A DNA stretch of 20,722 nucleotides from Flavobacteriales bacterium UBA1531 (GTDB taxonomy: Bacteria; Bacteroidota; Bacteroidia; Flavobacteriales_D; Sanyastnellaceae), in assembly GCA_002323795.1 (NCBI GenBank), contig DCPZ01000086.1, forward strand, positions 1-20,722, in the 5' to 3' direction. The translations under genes and the position numbers were made by a program. Of the stretch, positions 1 through 7,506 are shown piece by piece. How positions within the stretch are numbered: position 1 is the first letter of the stretch; every line of letters begins with the position of its first letter. The notes below the pieces were generated by a model, which had not been told where the DNA came from, did no database searches, and worked only from the letters and a program-made list of their open reading frames with translations.

Positions 1-131
1 TTTCCGTCGCAGTCGCATGCGCCATCGGCGATGCCGTTTCCACCACAAACTCCGCAATCATCCAACACGTTTCCGTCGCAGTCGCACGCCCCATCGGCAA
101 TGCCGTTTCCGCCACAAACTCCGCATTCATC
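1..131 (-). repeat. Tandem 69-bp coding repeat (23-residue DxCGVCGGNGIADGACDCDGN unit)
   Basis: Two consecutive units, residues 670-692 and 693 onward of the secreted protein, are nearly identical in DNA and protein; the second is cut by the window edge, so the copy number is unknown. The reading frame is kept because the period is a multiple of three. This is an in-gene repeat, not a CRISPR array: there are no unique spacers. Confidence 0.85.
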
Positions 132-2138
132 CAATTGAAGGCATGAATCATCATCTGATGTCGCATCTTCATTATAATTACAAGCTGTCACATCGGTACA
201 ACCTGGAACATCAAATAAGCAACTACCGTCGTCATACTGAGCTTCTGAATCATAATTTGAGGCTGTCTCATCCGTGCAGCCACATGCGTTTCCGCCAGTA
301 CCGCCGCCGTCACCTTCACCGTCCGCAGAAAAAGTACCTGCGCCATCAAAGGTGAATGTCTTTCGAATATCATTTTCTCCTTGACCGTTCTCAAAAATCT
401 GCATATTGAAAGAGCCATTGAACGAGCCGGCCGTTGTGAATTGCATCACCAAGACTTGACCATTTTCATCTGGAAGTCCATTTGGCGTACCGTTCAACAC
501 GTACCAAGCGCCTCCCGTTTGGGTGTTGATCGCGAAATCCTCACCAGAAATTGCAGACGTTGCAGTAAATGCACCGAGGTATGGCTGAGCGGAATCTTCT
601 ACTGTACTGATGCTAACCTCATCACCAACAGGTGTTGACTCAATGCCAATGGTTATCCAGCTATCTGCTGGTAAACTCTCGAAGCCAGGAAATGGGAAAA
701 ATGCTGGATTGATTCCACCGGCAGTAGCACCAGTAGCCAGAGGGCTATTGTAGAATCCATCTTCTGTCTCAAAATGCATGGGCTCCTCTTCGTTTCCATA
801 GACCGAACTCAAGAAGTCTTCGGCATTCACCATGTCCACATAGACTCGGTATGTCGTTTGGCCTTCTACAAGGTCTGTCGCATGCTCAGCAACGGTCAAC
901 GTATATCCCGTGGGCATGCCCGCGGCTTCGCCGCAAGAGCAGAAGTCACATGACCCATCTTCTTCTGTGGCATTTTCGTTATAGTTGCATGCCGCAGAAT
1001 CGGTGCAACCCATGACTTCAAGATCATCACAAATGCCATTATCATTGTTATCTGCGGAGCATGTTCCACCACAAACGCCCAACGCATCGGAAGTGTTTCC
1101 GTCGCAATCGCATTCGCCAACTGCAATGCCGTCACCGCCGCAAACGCCGCACTCATCCTCTTCAGCACAAGAGCCATCGTCCTGCGTAGCAGTTGAGTCG
1201 TAGTTGCAAGCTGCATCATCGGTGCAACCCAAAACCTCTTGATCGTCACAAACACCATTGCCGTCCACATCTGCGGTGCATGAACCTCCACAAACGCCTA
1301 GAGCATCTGTTGTATTTCCATCGCAATCACATTCGCCTTCAGCAATGCCATTGCCGCCACAAACACCACATTCATCCGCAACTGCGCAAGAACCATCATC
1401 TGATGTTGCCGTCGCATCATAGTTACAAGCTGTTTCGTCCGTGCATCCCAAAATGGGCGTTGGTCCACCAGTGTCATCATTGGCGTCAAAAAACGTACCT
1501 ACACCATCAAAGGCGAATGACTTACGAATGTCCGATTGGCCATCTCCGTTCTCGAAAATCTGCACGTTCAAAAGTCCTGAAAATGAACCTGCCGTTGTGA
1601 TTTGCATCACCAAAACTTGGCCGTCATCACCTGCCAAACCATTGGGGGTGCCATTCAACACGTACCACGCTCCACCTGTTTGGGTGTTGATTGTGAAATC
1701 CTGACCTGAAATGGATGAAGTCGCTGTAAACGCACCAAGGTATGGCTGAGCCGAGTCCTCCACTGTGCTGATGCTCACCTCATCACCCACTGGCGTTGAC
1801 TCAATTCCGATGGTCAGCCAGCTGTCCGCAGGCAGGCCTTCAAAACCTGGAAACGGGAAAAATGCTGGATTGATTCCACCGGCCGTTGCGCCTGTGGCGA
1901 GGGGGCTGTTGTAAAATCCAAGTTCTGTGGAAAATTCCAAATTTTCCTCTTGATTCCCGTAAACGGAACTCAAAAAGTCATCAGAATTAACCATGTCAAC
2001 GTAAAATCTGTAGGTCGTTTGACCTTCGATGATTCCCGTTGAATGTTCCGAAACAGTCAGTGAATACAAGGATTCAGACTGAGCATAAGTGAGTCCGGAA
2101 AGCATGATTCCGGCGCAAAGCAGTATAAAACGACTCAT
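1..2138 (-). CDS. Large secreted cysteine-rich repeat protein (N-terminal 712 codons; C-terminus beyond the left edge)
   Basis: The frame is open from an ATG at 2138 to the window edge with no stop. Residues 1-20 form a signal peptide (hydrophobic core then TYAQ). Residues 25-216 are a domain I do not recognise, repeated at 412-603 with about 80% identity by eye and no gaps. Between them (231-411) lie two 73-residue units plus a partial third, each with a GCTDxxACNY...DDGSC module, a DECGVCGG...GECDCDGN module and a DxDGNGxCDD stretch resembling type-3 thrombospondin calcium loops. After the second domain come two more GCTD modules and tandem DxCGVCGG units running out of the window. In marine Bacteroidota such modules occur in large proteins exported by T9SS, so a C-terminal sorting domain is expected off-window. 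The role is probably surface or extracellular; substrate unknown. The cysteines are strictly patterned, suggesting disulfides after export. Confidence 0.85.
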   Translation of the reverse strand, partial: MSRFILLCAGIMLSGLTYAQSESLYSLTVSEHSTGIIEGQTTYRFYVDMVNSDDFLSSVYGNQEENLEFSTELGFYNSPLATGATAGGINPAFFPFPGFEGLPADSWLTIGIESTPVGDEVSISTVEDSAQPYLGAFTATSSISGQDFTINTQTGGAWYVLNGTPNGLAGDDGQVLVMQITTAGSFSGLLNVQIFENGDGQSDIRKSFAFDGVGTFFDANDDTGGPTPILGCTDETACNYDATATSDDGSCAVADECGVCGGNGIAEGECDCDGNTTDALGVCGGSCTADVDGNGVCDDQEVLGCTDDAACNYDSTATQDDGSCAEEDECGVCGGDGIAVGECDCDGNTSDALGVCGGTCSADNNDNGICDDLEVMGCTDSAACNYNENATEEDGSCDFCSCGEAAGMPTGYTLTVAEHATDLVEGQTTYRVYVDMVNAEDFLSSVYGNEEEPMHFETEDGFYNSPLATGATAGGINPAFFPFPGFESLPADSWITIGIESTPVGDEVSISTVEDSAQPYLGAFTATSAISGEDFAINTQTGGAWYVLNGTPNGLPDENGQVLVMQFTTAGSFNGSFNMQIFENGQGENDIRKTFTFDGAGTFSADGEGDGGGTGGNACGCTDETASNYDSEAQYDDGSCLFDVPGCTDVTACNYNEDATSDDDSCLQLDECGVCGGNGIADGACDCDGNVLDDCGVCGGNGIADGACDCDG
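330..905 (-). repeat. Second copy of the 192-codon domain (residues 412-603)
   Basis: This segment aligns without gaps to 1491-2066. About 157 of 192 residues match by eye, and the stretch from GFYNSPLATG through STVEDSAQPYLGAFTATS is almost invariant. Differences cluster near both ends of the domain. The two copies start exactly 387 codons apart. Confidence 0.85.
1011..1448 (-). repeat. Two tandem 219-bp (73-codon) cysteine-rich units
   Basis: Units cover 1230-1448 (residues 231-303) and 1011-1229 (residues 304-376). Each runs GCTDxxACNY...DDGSC, DECGVCGG, GECDCDGNT, DALGVCGG, then a DxDGNGxCDD-like acidic loop ending in EVL or EVM. A third GCTD module (residues 377-397) follows without the rest of the unit and leads into the second large domain. 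Confidence 0.85.
1491..2066 (-). repeat. First copy of the 192-codon domain (residues 25-216)
   Basis: Partner of the copy at 330-905. It follows the signal peptide directly. The sequence is rich in Gly, Thr and aromatic residues with alternating hydrophobics, consistent with a beta-sandwich; I do not recognise the family. Confidence 0.8.
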
Positions 2139-2160
2139 TTTCGTGATGGTTTATGGCTTC

Positions 2161-2169
2161 GTAAATATA
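2161..2169 (-). promoter_or_regulatory. Possible -7 box for the secreted repeat protein
   Basis: On the minus strand this reads TATATTTAC, a 7-of-8 match to the Bacteroidota -7 consensus TAnnTTTG, 23 nt upstream of the ATG at 2138. A TTTG lies upstream but at only 15 nt spacing, shorter than the usual 17-21, so the call is weak. The 229-nt gap 2139-2367 holds otherwise only the terminator at 2324-2346. Confidence 0.25.
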
Positions 2170-2323
2170 GCAATTTTCTCTATACAAATCGATATTATTT
2201 CGAATTATCTCGACTAAACACTCGTTTTCTCCCTCTAACAGCTTACTGATTCTGTGGCCAGTGTGGGAAATCCAGGCTCCACTTCGACCAAAAATGAGCA
2301 ATTTTTATCCGCAAAATGTCCAC

Positions 2324-2346
2324 AAAAAAAAGGGCCTAAGCCCTTT
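2324..2346 (-). terminator. Rho-independent terminator of the RRM-protein gene
   Basis: On the minus strand a perfect 7-bp stem (CAAAGGGC-type arm, AAAGGGC pairing with GCCCTTT) with a 4-nt loop is followed at once by eight T. It starts 21 nt after the RRM-gene stop at 2368. On the plus strand the hairpin is preceded, not followed, by the A/T run, so it acts in one direction. Confidence 0.8.
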
Positions 2347-2367
2347 GAAAATAGATGTTGTTTACCT

Positions 2368-2907
2368 CTAAAAATCATCGATGTCGTCCAGCCAATCTGT
2401 GCGCTTGTTTTTTGATTTCTTCAGCTTCGTTGGCTTCGGACCGTCAGCATAAATATCCTTGCTGCCTTTAAACTTACCCGCCTTGGATGGCTTACTCTTC
2501 GATGCACCTGATTTGGGCGGAATAGCTGGCGTATCCAATCTGCTATATTCAGACGATGCACCAGCTCTTGGAGAAGGAGTCGCTGGTCCTGAGTTTGAGG
2601 TCGACGAAGCGGGACGTCCAACTGAGTGCCGCTCTCCACGGGTGTTCGCCCCCCCTGAGGATTTTCCTCGATCTTCGGCCTCCTTAACGACCATTCGAAA
2701 CCCCATGAGCTCAGCTCCATTCATTTCTTCTAAAGCCTTTCGACCGTCCGCGGACTCCCTCATTTGAACGAATCCAAAACATTTCGATTGTCCCGTATCA
2801 CGATCAGTGATTACACGGGCATAACCGACAGGCCCAAAGGCGGAAAAAGCTTCTTCGAGGTGTTCATCTTGAACATCCCGGTTCAATTTCGCGACGAATA
2901 ATTTCAT
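2368..2907 (-). CDS. RRM-domain RNA-binding protein
   Basis: This 179-residue protein begins with one RNA-recognition motif (residues 1-80). RNP2 is LFVAKL at residues 3-8 and RNP1 is KCFGFVQM at 42-49, with aromatic residues at the RNA-stacking positions. The remaining 100 residues are a low-complexity Ser/Gly/Pro tail that becomes Lys-rich and ends in an acidic TDWLDDIDDF. Small single-RRM proteins with basic disordered tails are common in Bacteroidota, where they are thought to act as RNA chaperones or post-transcriptional regulators; the RNA targets here are unknown. The gene lies 115 nt downstream of the AIM24-family gene and has its own candidate promoter at 2987-3017 and a terminator at 2324-2346, so it is probably monocistronic with some read-through from upstream. 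Confidence 0.9.
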   Translation of the reverse strand: MKLFVAKLNRDVQDEHLEEAFSAFGPVGYARVITDRDTGQSKCFGFVQMRESADGRKALEEMNGAELMGFRMVVKEAEDRGKSSGGANTRGERHSVGRPASSTSNSGPATPSPRAGASSEYSRLDTPAIPPKSGASKSKPSKAGKFKGSKDIYADGPKPTKLKKSKNKRTDWLDDIDDF

Positions 2908-2986
2908 CTGAAAGAATGGAAATAAAAGTGATTATTTGGCAAATGAAAGAACAGCTTTGGAGTGTAAAATTCTCCGTTGTGTGATA

Positions 2987-3017
2987 CGAAAATAATGAAA
3001 GTCGTGCTCTGGTGCAA
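2987..3017 (-). promoter_or_regulatory. Candidate promoter of the RRM-protein gene
   Basis: On the minus strand TTG (3017-3015) is followed after 20 nt by TATTTTCG (2994-2987), a 7-of-8 match to TAnnTTTG with standard Bacteroidota spacing. It predicts a leader of roughly 70 nt before the ATG at 2907. Confidence 0.35.
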
Positions 3018-3022
3018 TCAAC

Positions 3023-3817
3023 TTACCAATTATCTCCTCCAATCATTCTGCCGTATTTGCCCAAAATTGATCCTTCTCCCTTGCTTGATCCCCCGATACT
3101 TGGGGCTCGTGCTATGATGCGATCTGCCAAGCGACTGAACGGTAAGCTCTGCAACCAGACGGTTCCCGAACCACTCAACGTTGCTAGGAACAAGCCTTCG
3201 CCACCAAACAGCATAGACCGCAAGCCACCTGCTTGTTCTACACTGTAATCAATCTGTCCAGTGTATCCAACAATACATCCCGTATCCACCCGAATCTTTT
3301 CTCCATTCAATTTTTTCTCTACCACGGTACCTCCTGCATGTAAAAAAGCCATCCCATCTCCACGCAGACGCTGCAGTATGAAACCTTCTCCACCGAAGAA
3401 TCCAGAACCAATTCGCTTGTTGATTGCGATGCTCACCTCGGTCCCTTTCGCTGCGCACAAAAAAGCATCCTTTTGACAAATGACCTCTCCTCCGACAGAT
3501 GAGAGGTCCACCGGCATGATTTTACCTGGATAAGGCGATGCAAATGCGACTTTTCGCTTGAGCGCCTCGTGATTCGTAAAATGGGTCATGAAGATTGATT
3601 CTCCTGTTAACATGCGCTTACCGGCGCTGAACAGTTTGTTCATGAATCCTGAATTGACCTCTGATCCATCGCCCATCTTGGCCTCAAACTGAATTCCCGA
3701 CTCCATCCAATTCATCGCCCCTGCTTCTGCAATAACTGTTTCTTGCGGGTCCAATTCAACTTCAACAGTTTGCAGGTCATCCCCATGGATGTGAAAATCA
3801 ATTTCGTGGCTTCGCAT
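3023..3817 (-). CDS. AIM24 / TIGR00266 family protein
   Basis: The protein is 264 residues from the ATG at 3817. Recognisable family features are the N-terminal strand pattern ending in ETVIAEAGAMNWME, the SGFFGGEGFILQRLRGDG block in the middle and a second glycine-rich GGLRSMLFGGEGLFLATLSG block, ending in GGSSKGEGSILGKYGRMIGG. This family folds as a beta-helix-like trimer related to the mitochondrial AIM24 protein; its biochemical role in bacteria is not established. The frame stays open 50 codons further upstream, but that extension would cover the divergent promoters and the start of the neighbouring peptidase gene and has no family similarity, so I reject it. It is divergently arranged with the prolyl oligopeptidase, 67 nt apart. 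Confidence 0.88.
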   Translation of the reverse strand: MRSHEIDFHIHGDDLQTVEVELDPQETVIAEAGAMNWMESGIQFEAKMGDGSEVNSGFMNKLFSAGKRMLTGESIFMTHFTNHEALKRKVAFASPYPGKIMPVDLSSVGGEVICQKDAFLCAAKGTEVSIAINKRIGSGFFGGEGFILQRLRGDGMAFLHAGGTVVEKKLNGEKIRVDTGCIVGYTGQIDYSVEQAGGLRSMLFGGEGLFLATLSGSGTVWLQSLPFSRLADRIIARAPSIGGSSKGEGSILGKYGRMIGGDNW

Positions 3818-3836
3818 TGCATCAATGTTTAAGAGA

Positions 3837-3844
3837 CAAAGATG
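3837..3844 (-). promoter_or_regulatory. Candidate -7 box of the AIM24-family gene
   Basis: Reads CATCTTTG on the minus strand, 7 of 8 to TAnnTTTG, 19 nt upstream of the ATG at 3817. No good -33 element is seen. It lies only 12 nt from the opposing box at 3857-3864. Confidence 0.3.
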
Positions 3845-3856
3845 CAGGTCTTTCGG

Positions 3857-3864
3857 TACTTTTG
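3857..3864 (+). promoter_or_regulatory. Candidate -7 box of the prolyl oligopeptidase gene
   Basis: TACTTTTG is an exact match to the Bacteroidota -7 consensus TAnnTTTG, 20 nt before the ATG at 3885. It supports that start over upstream in-frame codons, because the TSS would fall near 3870. A convincing -33 TTG is missing. Confidence 0.4.
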
Positions 3865-3884
3865 GGCACAACAAACATGAAACA

Positions 3885-6050
3885 ATGAAAAAGCCATTCC
3901 ATTCGCCCTTGTACCACAAGGTTTCTGTATTTGTTCTGGCAGTCGCTCTAGGAGCTTGTAACACCAACGACTCTTCAATGGAAACCCGCCAATCCCTTAA
4001 CTATCCCGAATCACGTGTCCAACCGGTTGTGGACACATTGTGGAATACCGAAGTCGCAGATCCCTACCGTTGGCTTGAGGACGATCGGTCCGAAGAGACC
4101 GAGACATGGGTAGATGCTCAAATTGAATTTACAAATAAATACCTTGATTCTAACCCCTGGAGGAAGCCTCTTCGTGATCGTTTTGAATCCATTTATAATT
4201 ACGAAAAGGTCGGCATGCCTCGCAAGATTGGTGACCGTTATTTTTTGGCTAAAAACGATGGTCTTCAGAACCAAAGCATCTGGTACGTCCGTGAAACTTT
4301 ATCTGGCGCGGACAAGCTCTTCTTAGACCCAAATGCACTCAGCGAGGATGGTACGATCACTGCAACGCTTGGAAGTGCATCAAAAGACAATCGCCACATC
4401 GCAATCGTCCAAAATGAAGCGGGTTCCGATTGGCAGGAAATCCATGTTTACGACTTGGCGAGCGGAAAGCCACAGGGGGACGTTTTGAAATGGGTCAAAT
4501 TCTCAGGAACGAGTTGGGTTGGAAACGGATTTTATTACAGCCGGTATCCCGCGCCAGAGGGCAGCGAGTTTAGTGCGGAAAACACTTTTCACAGTGTGTA
4601 CTACCACAAAATTGGAACCGATCAATCTGAGGATCGCTTGATTTTCCGAAACGATGATGAACCAAACCGATACCACTTTGCTTACGCCACTGAAGATCAG
4701 AAGTTTTTGATTCTGAGCACTTCAACTGGTACTGATGGCAACAGCATCCACTTTCTAAATTTGCAAAAACCAAACGCCCAATGGCAAGAACTTATTGGCG
4801 GATTCAACACCCGAAACTCAGTCGTAGATCACGTGAACGGGCGGTTTTTGGTCTTGACAGATACAGATGCCCCCAAATACCGCCTCGCGGGAATTTCTAG
4901 CAAGACTCCTTCTGACTGGATCAATATCATACCGGAGTCCGAGCATCTCCTTGAAAGCGTCAATGCCACCGGAGGACAACTTTTTGCGACTTACCTGCGC
5001 AATGCATGCAACGCGGTCATCCGGATGGATCTCGACGGACAAAACCCAAGGGAGGTCAAATTGCCCAATGCTGCCGGTAGCACTGGAGGATTTGGAGGAA
5101 AGGCTGATGCAGCCGAAACCTTTTATGCCTTCACTTCATTCACCTACCCGACTTCCATTTACCGCTATGACATTGCCTCAGGGGAGAGCACCCTATTTGT
5201 AAGCCCAAAAGTGGACTTCAATCCCGAGCAATTCGAGTCCCGACAAGTGTGGTTTGAATCCAAAGATGGAACAGAAGTTCCGATGTTCGTTGTTCACAAA
5301 AAAGGACTCAAGATGGACGGAGAGCGCCCGACTTATCTCTACGCCTATGGTGGGTTTAACATCAGCTTAACACCAAGCTTCAGCCCCTCGCTTTTGTTAC
5401 TCCTGGAAAACGACGGCGTCTATGCCATGCCCAATTTACGCGGAGGTGGTGAATTTGGAGAAGATTGGCATGAGGCGGGCATGCTCCTCAAAAAGCAAAA
5501 CGTATTCGATGATTTCATTGCAGCAGGAGAATACCTCATCAGCGCAGGATACACAAATTCCAAACGCTTAGCCATGGCCGGCGGCTCCAACGGAGGATTA
5601 TTGGTCGGCGCTACGATGACGCAGCGTCCTGAATTGGCCGCTGTCGCTTTTCCAGCTGTTGGAGTCATGGATATGCTTCGCTATCATCAGTTTACCATTG
5701 GCTGGGGCTGGATTCCTGAATACGGTTGTGCGGACAGTTCAAAAGCCGATTTCCAAAATTTAGCCGGCTATTCTCCCTACCATAACATTGCTCCGGGAAT
5801 TGAATATCCAGCGACAATGGTCACCACGGCAGATCACGATGATCGCGTTGTTCCTGCGCACAGTTTCAAGTTTGCTGCGCGACTGCAAGCATGCCAATCT
5901 GGATCGAGACCAGCCCTCATCAGAATCGAAAAAAATGCCGGCCACGGAGCGGGGAAGCCCACCTCCAAGATTTTAGATGAGCAGTCCGAAAAGTGGGCAT
6001 TTATGTTTCAGGAAATGGGGCTAAAGCCGCGCGTTACATCGAACAAGTAG
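3885..6050 (+). CDS. Prolyl oligopeptidase family (S9A) serine peptidase, predicted lipoprotein
   Basis: The protein has 721 residues from the ATG at 3885, close to the usual length of prolyl endopeptidase plus a leader. Residues 1-25 are a lipoprotein signal with lipobox LGAC, so it is expected to be anchored in the envelope. The N-terminal part begins with the family's DPYRWLEDDRSEET-like helix, then a beta-propeller (about 90-430), then the alpha/beta-hydrolase domain. The triad is visible: Ser568 in GGSNGG, Asp within TADHDDRVVP (648-657) and His687 in NAGHGAGKP. The enzyme cleaves after proline in oligopeptides small enough to enter the propeller, consistent with peptide scavenging alongside the secreted subtilase. 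An in-frame extension to 3825 lacks the signal peptide logic and overlaps the promoter box. It heads a plus-strand gene run ending at 8379. Confidence 0.95.
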   Translation: MKKPFHSPLYHKVSVFVLAVALGACNTNDSSMETRQSLNYPESRVQPVVDTLWNTEVADPYRWLEDDRSEETETWVDAQIEFTNKYLDSNPWRKPLRDRFESIYNYEKVGMPRKIGDRYFLAKNDGLQNQSIWYVRETLSGADKLFLDPNALSEDGTITATLGSASKDNRHIAIVQNEAGSDWQEIHVYDLASGKPQGDVLKWVKFSGTSWVGNGFYYSRYPAPEGSEFSAENTFHSVYYHKIGTDQSEDRLIFRNDDEPNRYHFAYATEDQKFLILSTSTGTDGNSIHFLNLQKPNAQWQELIGGFNTRNSVVDHVNGRFLVLTDTDAPKYRLAGISSKTPSDWINIIPESEHLLESVNATGGQLFATYLRNACNAVIRMDLDGQNPREVKLPNAAGSTGGFGGKADAAETFYAFTSFTYPTSIYRYDIASGESTLFVSPKVDFNPEQFESRQVWFESKDGTEVPMFVVHKKGLKMDGERPTYLYAYGGFNISLTPSFSPSLLLLLENDGVYAMPNLRGGGEFGEDWHEAGMLLKKQNVFDDFIAAGEYLISAGYTNSKRLAMAGGSNGGLLVGATMTQRPELAAVAFPAVGVMDMLRYHQFTIGWGWIPEYGCADSSKADFQNLAGYSPYHNIAPGIEYPATMVTTADHDDRVVPAHSFKFAARLQACQSGSRPALIRIEKNAGHGAGKPTSKILDEQSEKWAFMFQEMGLKPRVTSNK

Positions 6051-6069
6051 TGCACCGCCACTTTTCCTT

Positions 6070-6702
6070 ATGAAAGCGACCATTCGTTTCGGATTCGAAG
6101 ATGAACACGTGCTTGTAGCGTGGAAACCGCATGGCCTACTCACTTCCGGAAATTCGGGAAAAACACTTCGATGGCAAGTTCGAAAAGCGACTGGCTTGGA
6201 TGAAATTGAGCCTTGTCATCGACTTGATTTCGCGACATCTGGCTGGATTGTTTTCGGAAAAAACATGGCCGCAATTCGCGAGGTCAATAGAGCATTCCGA
6301 AACGGCCGAGTTCGCAAAAAATATTGGACAATTTGCCATGGACAATTACCCCGAGAACTCCGGATCAAGATTCCTTTGGACGGCAAGCCTTCAGCCACCA
6401 TCGTGCAAGCAACAGCCTCAGGAACACTAGCCCAATCAGATGATTTAACCGCAGCGATTGTCGAAACTCTCAGCGGCAGAACCCACCAAATTCGGCGGCA
6501 TTTAATGGCAGCGGGACATGCCATTGTTGGTGATGATCTGTTCTATCCGTCGAACGGGATTTACAAAGGACGAGGTCTCTTCCTGTGCGCACACCACCTC
6601 ACATTTCCGCATCCAATAACGGGCAAAACACTAGACCTCAAGTCTTTGCCATCTAAGAAGTTCACTTCGATTCCATGGATTCATCAAGTGCTCAACAAAT
6701 AG
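6070..6702 (+). CDS. RluA-family pseudouridine synthase
   Basis: At 210 residues this is the catalytic domain alone, without an S4 RNA-binding domain. Motif CHRLDFATSGWIVFGKN (49-65) holds the catalytic Asp53, which attacks the uracil ring; the KKYW strand and the GRTHQIRRHL motif with its following AIVGDDLFYP are typical of the RluA branch. It converts uridine to pseudouridine in rRNA or tRNA; which site cannot be told from sequence. It starts 19 nt after the peptidase stop and is probably co-transcribed with it. The C-terminus is complete, with the FLCAHHLTFPHP motif. Confidence 0.9.
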   Translation: MKATIRFGFEDEHVLVAWKPHGLLTSGNSGKTLRWQVRKATGLDEIEPCHRLDFATSGWIVFGKNMAAIREVNRAFRNGRVRKKYWTICHGQLPRELRIKIPLDGKPSATIVQATASGTLAQSDDLTAAIVETLSGRTHQIRRHLMAAGHAIVGDDLFYPSNGIYKGRGLFLCAHHLTFPHPITGKTLDLKSLPSKKFTSIPWIHQVLNK

Positions 6703-6758
6703 CACTTGCCCTTATCTTCGTCGAACTAAAGCCCAGCTTAAAAAGGTCCTAAAGCTTC

Positions 6759-7499
6759 ATGACTCTTCGATTCATCCGTTCCTGCATTCGTATCCCTGGA
6801 TTCTTATTGATGTCCTGGTTTTATGTGCTAGCGCTGCTGTGGATTCGAATCTCAAGAGGAAAAGATTTGAATCAAATGCATGGTATCCTTTTGCATTACA
6901 TTCGAAATGTCTACCGGTTAATGGGCATTCGAGTAGAAGTGCAAGGAAAATTGCCGGACAAACCGAGCATATACATGGGCAACCATCGCAGTTACGTGGA
7001 TGCTGTGCTCGTGCCTGCGAAACATCCCGTCGTTTTCGTCGCCAGAAGTGAAAGTAAAAACTGGCCAATCATTGGATGGGGGGCATCGCTACTTGGAACG
7101 ATTTGGGTCAATCGAAAAGATCCTGCAAGCCGCAAAAAAACCCGCGAAACTGTGAAAAATCGGTTGCAAAATGGGCTTGGAATTGTCATATTTCCTGAAG
7201 GGACAACGCACATTGGACCAGATTTACTGGAGTACCGCCCTGGAATGTTCTACATCAGCGCTGAGGGAGGGTTTCCAATCACCCCAATTGCACTGGAGTA
7301 CAAAGACCCCAACATCGCCTGGGTAGGACAATCAAAGTTCATTCCCCATGCCTGGAAACATTTTGGCAAGCGACACATCGACATCAAGGTGAGCATAGGT
7401 AAGACACTGACTGGAAAAGATGGCGGTGAGTTGCTAAAAACAGCTCACGAATGGACCTCGAAGGAAGTATTGAAACTCCGCAAAGAATGGGACAGCTGA
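6759..7499 (+). CDS. plsC: 1-acyl-sn-glycerol-3-phosphate acyltransferase (PlsC family)
   Basis: The 246-residue protein has one N-terminal membrane helix (about 10-30) and the acyltransferase motifs: NHRSYVD with His76-x4-Asp81, the IGWGASLLGTIWVNR block around 105-119, and FPEGTT at 145-150. The family transfers an acyl chain to the sn-2 position of lysophosphatidate at the inner face of the membrane. The assignment to LPA as substrate is by family; some Bacteroidota paralogs acylate other lipids. It lies 56 nt after the pseudouridine synthase. A possible -7 box TATCTTCG (6713-6720, 7 of 8) in that gap could give it a separate promoter. Confidence 0.88.
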   Translation: MTLRFIRSCIRIPGFLLMSWFYVLALLWIRISRGKDLNQMHGILLHYIRNVYRLMGIRVEVQGKLPDKPSIYMGNHRSYVDAVLVPAKHPVVFVARSESKNWPIIGWGASLLGTIWVNRKDPASRKKTRETVKNRLQNGLGIVIFPEGTTHIGPDLLEYRPGMFYISAEGGFPITPIALEYKDPNIAWVGQSKFIPHAWKHFGKRHIDIKVSIGKTLTGKDGGELLKTAHEWTSKEVLKLRKEWDS

Positions 7500-7506
7500 A
7501 GAAGTG

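Noticed and set aside
896..1291. 131-codon minus-strand frame inside the repeat region
   Set aside because: It is a frame shadow of the cysteine-rich repeats; the frame with GCTD and CGVCGG motifs continues unbroken from the signal peptide.
1..1448. Regular direct repeats suggestive of a CRISPR array or satellite
   Set aside because: Periods (69 and 219 bp) are multiples of three, the frame is open throughout, and variation between units preserves the cysteine pattern; this is protein-coding repetition.
2074..2301. 75-codon open frame on the minus strand upstream of and overlapping the secreted repeat protein's start
   Set aside because: It overlaps the signal-peptide coding region in another frame, spans the candidate -7 box at 2161-2169, and its translation has no recognisable domain.
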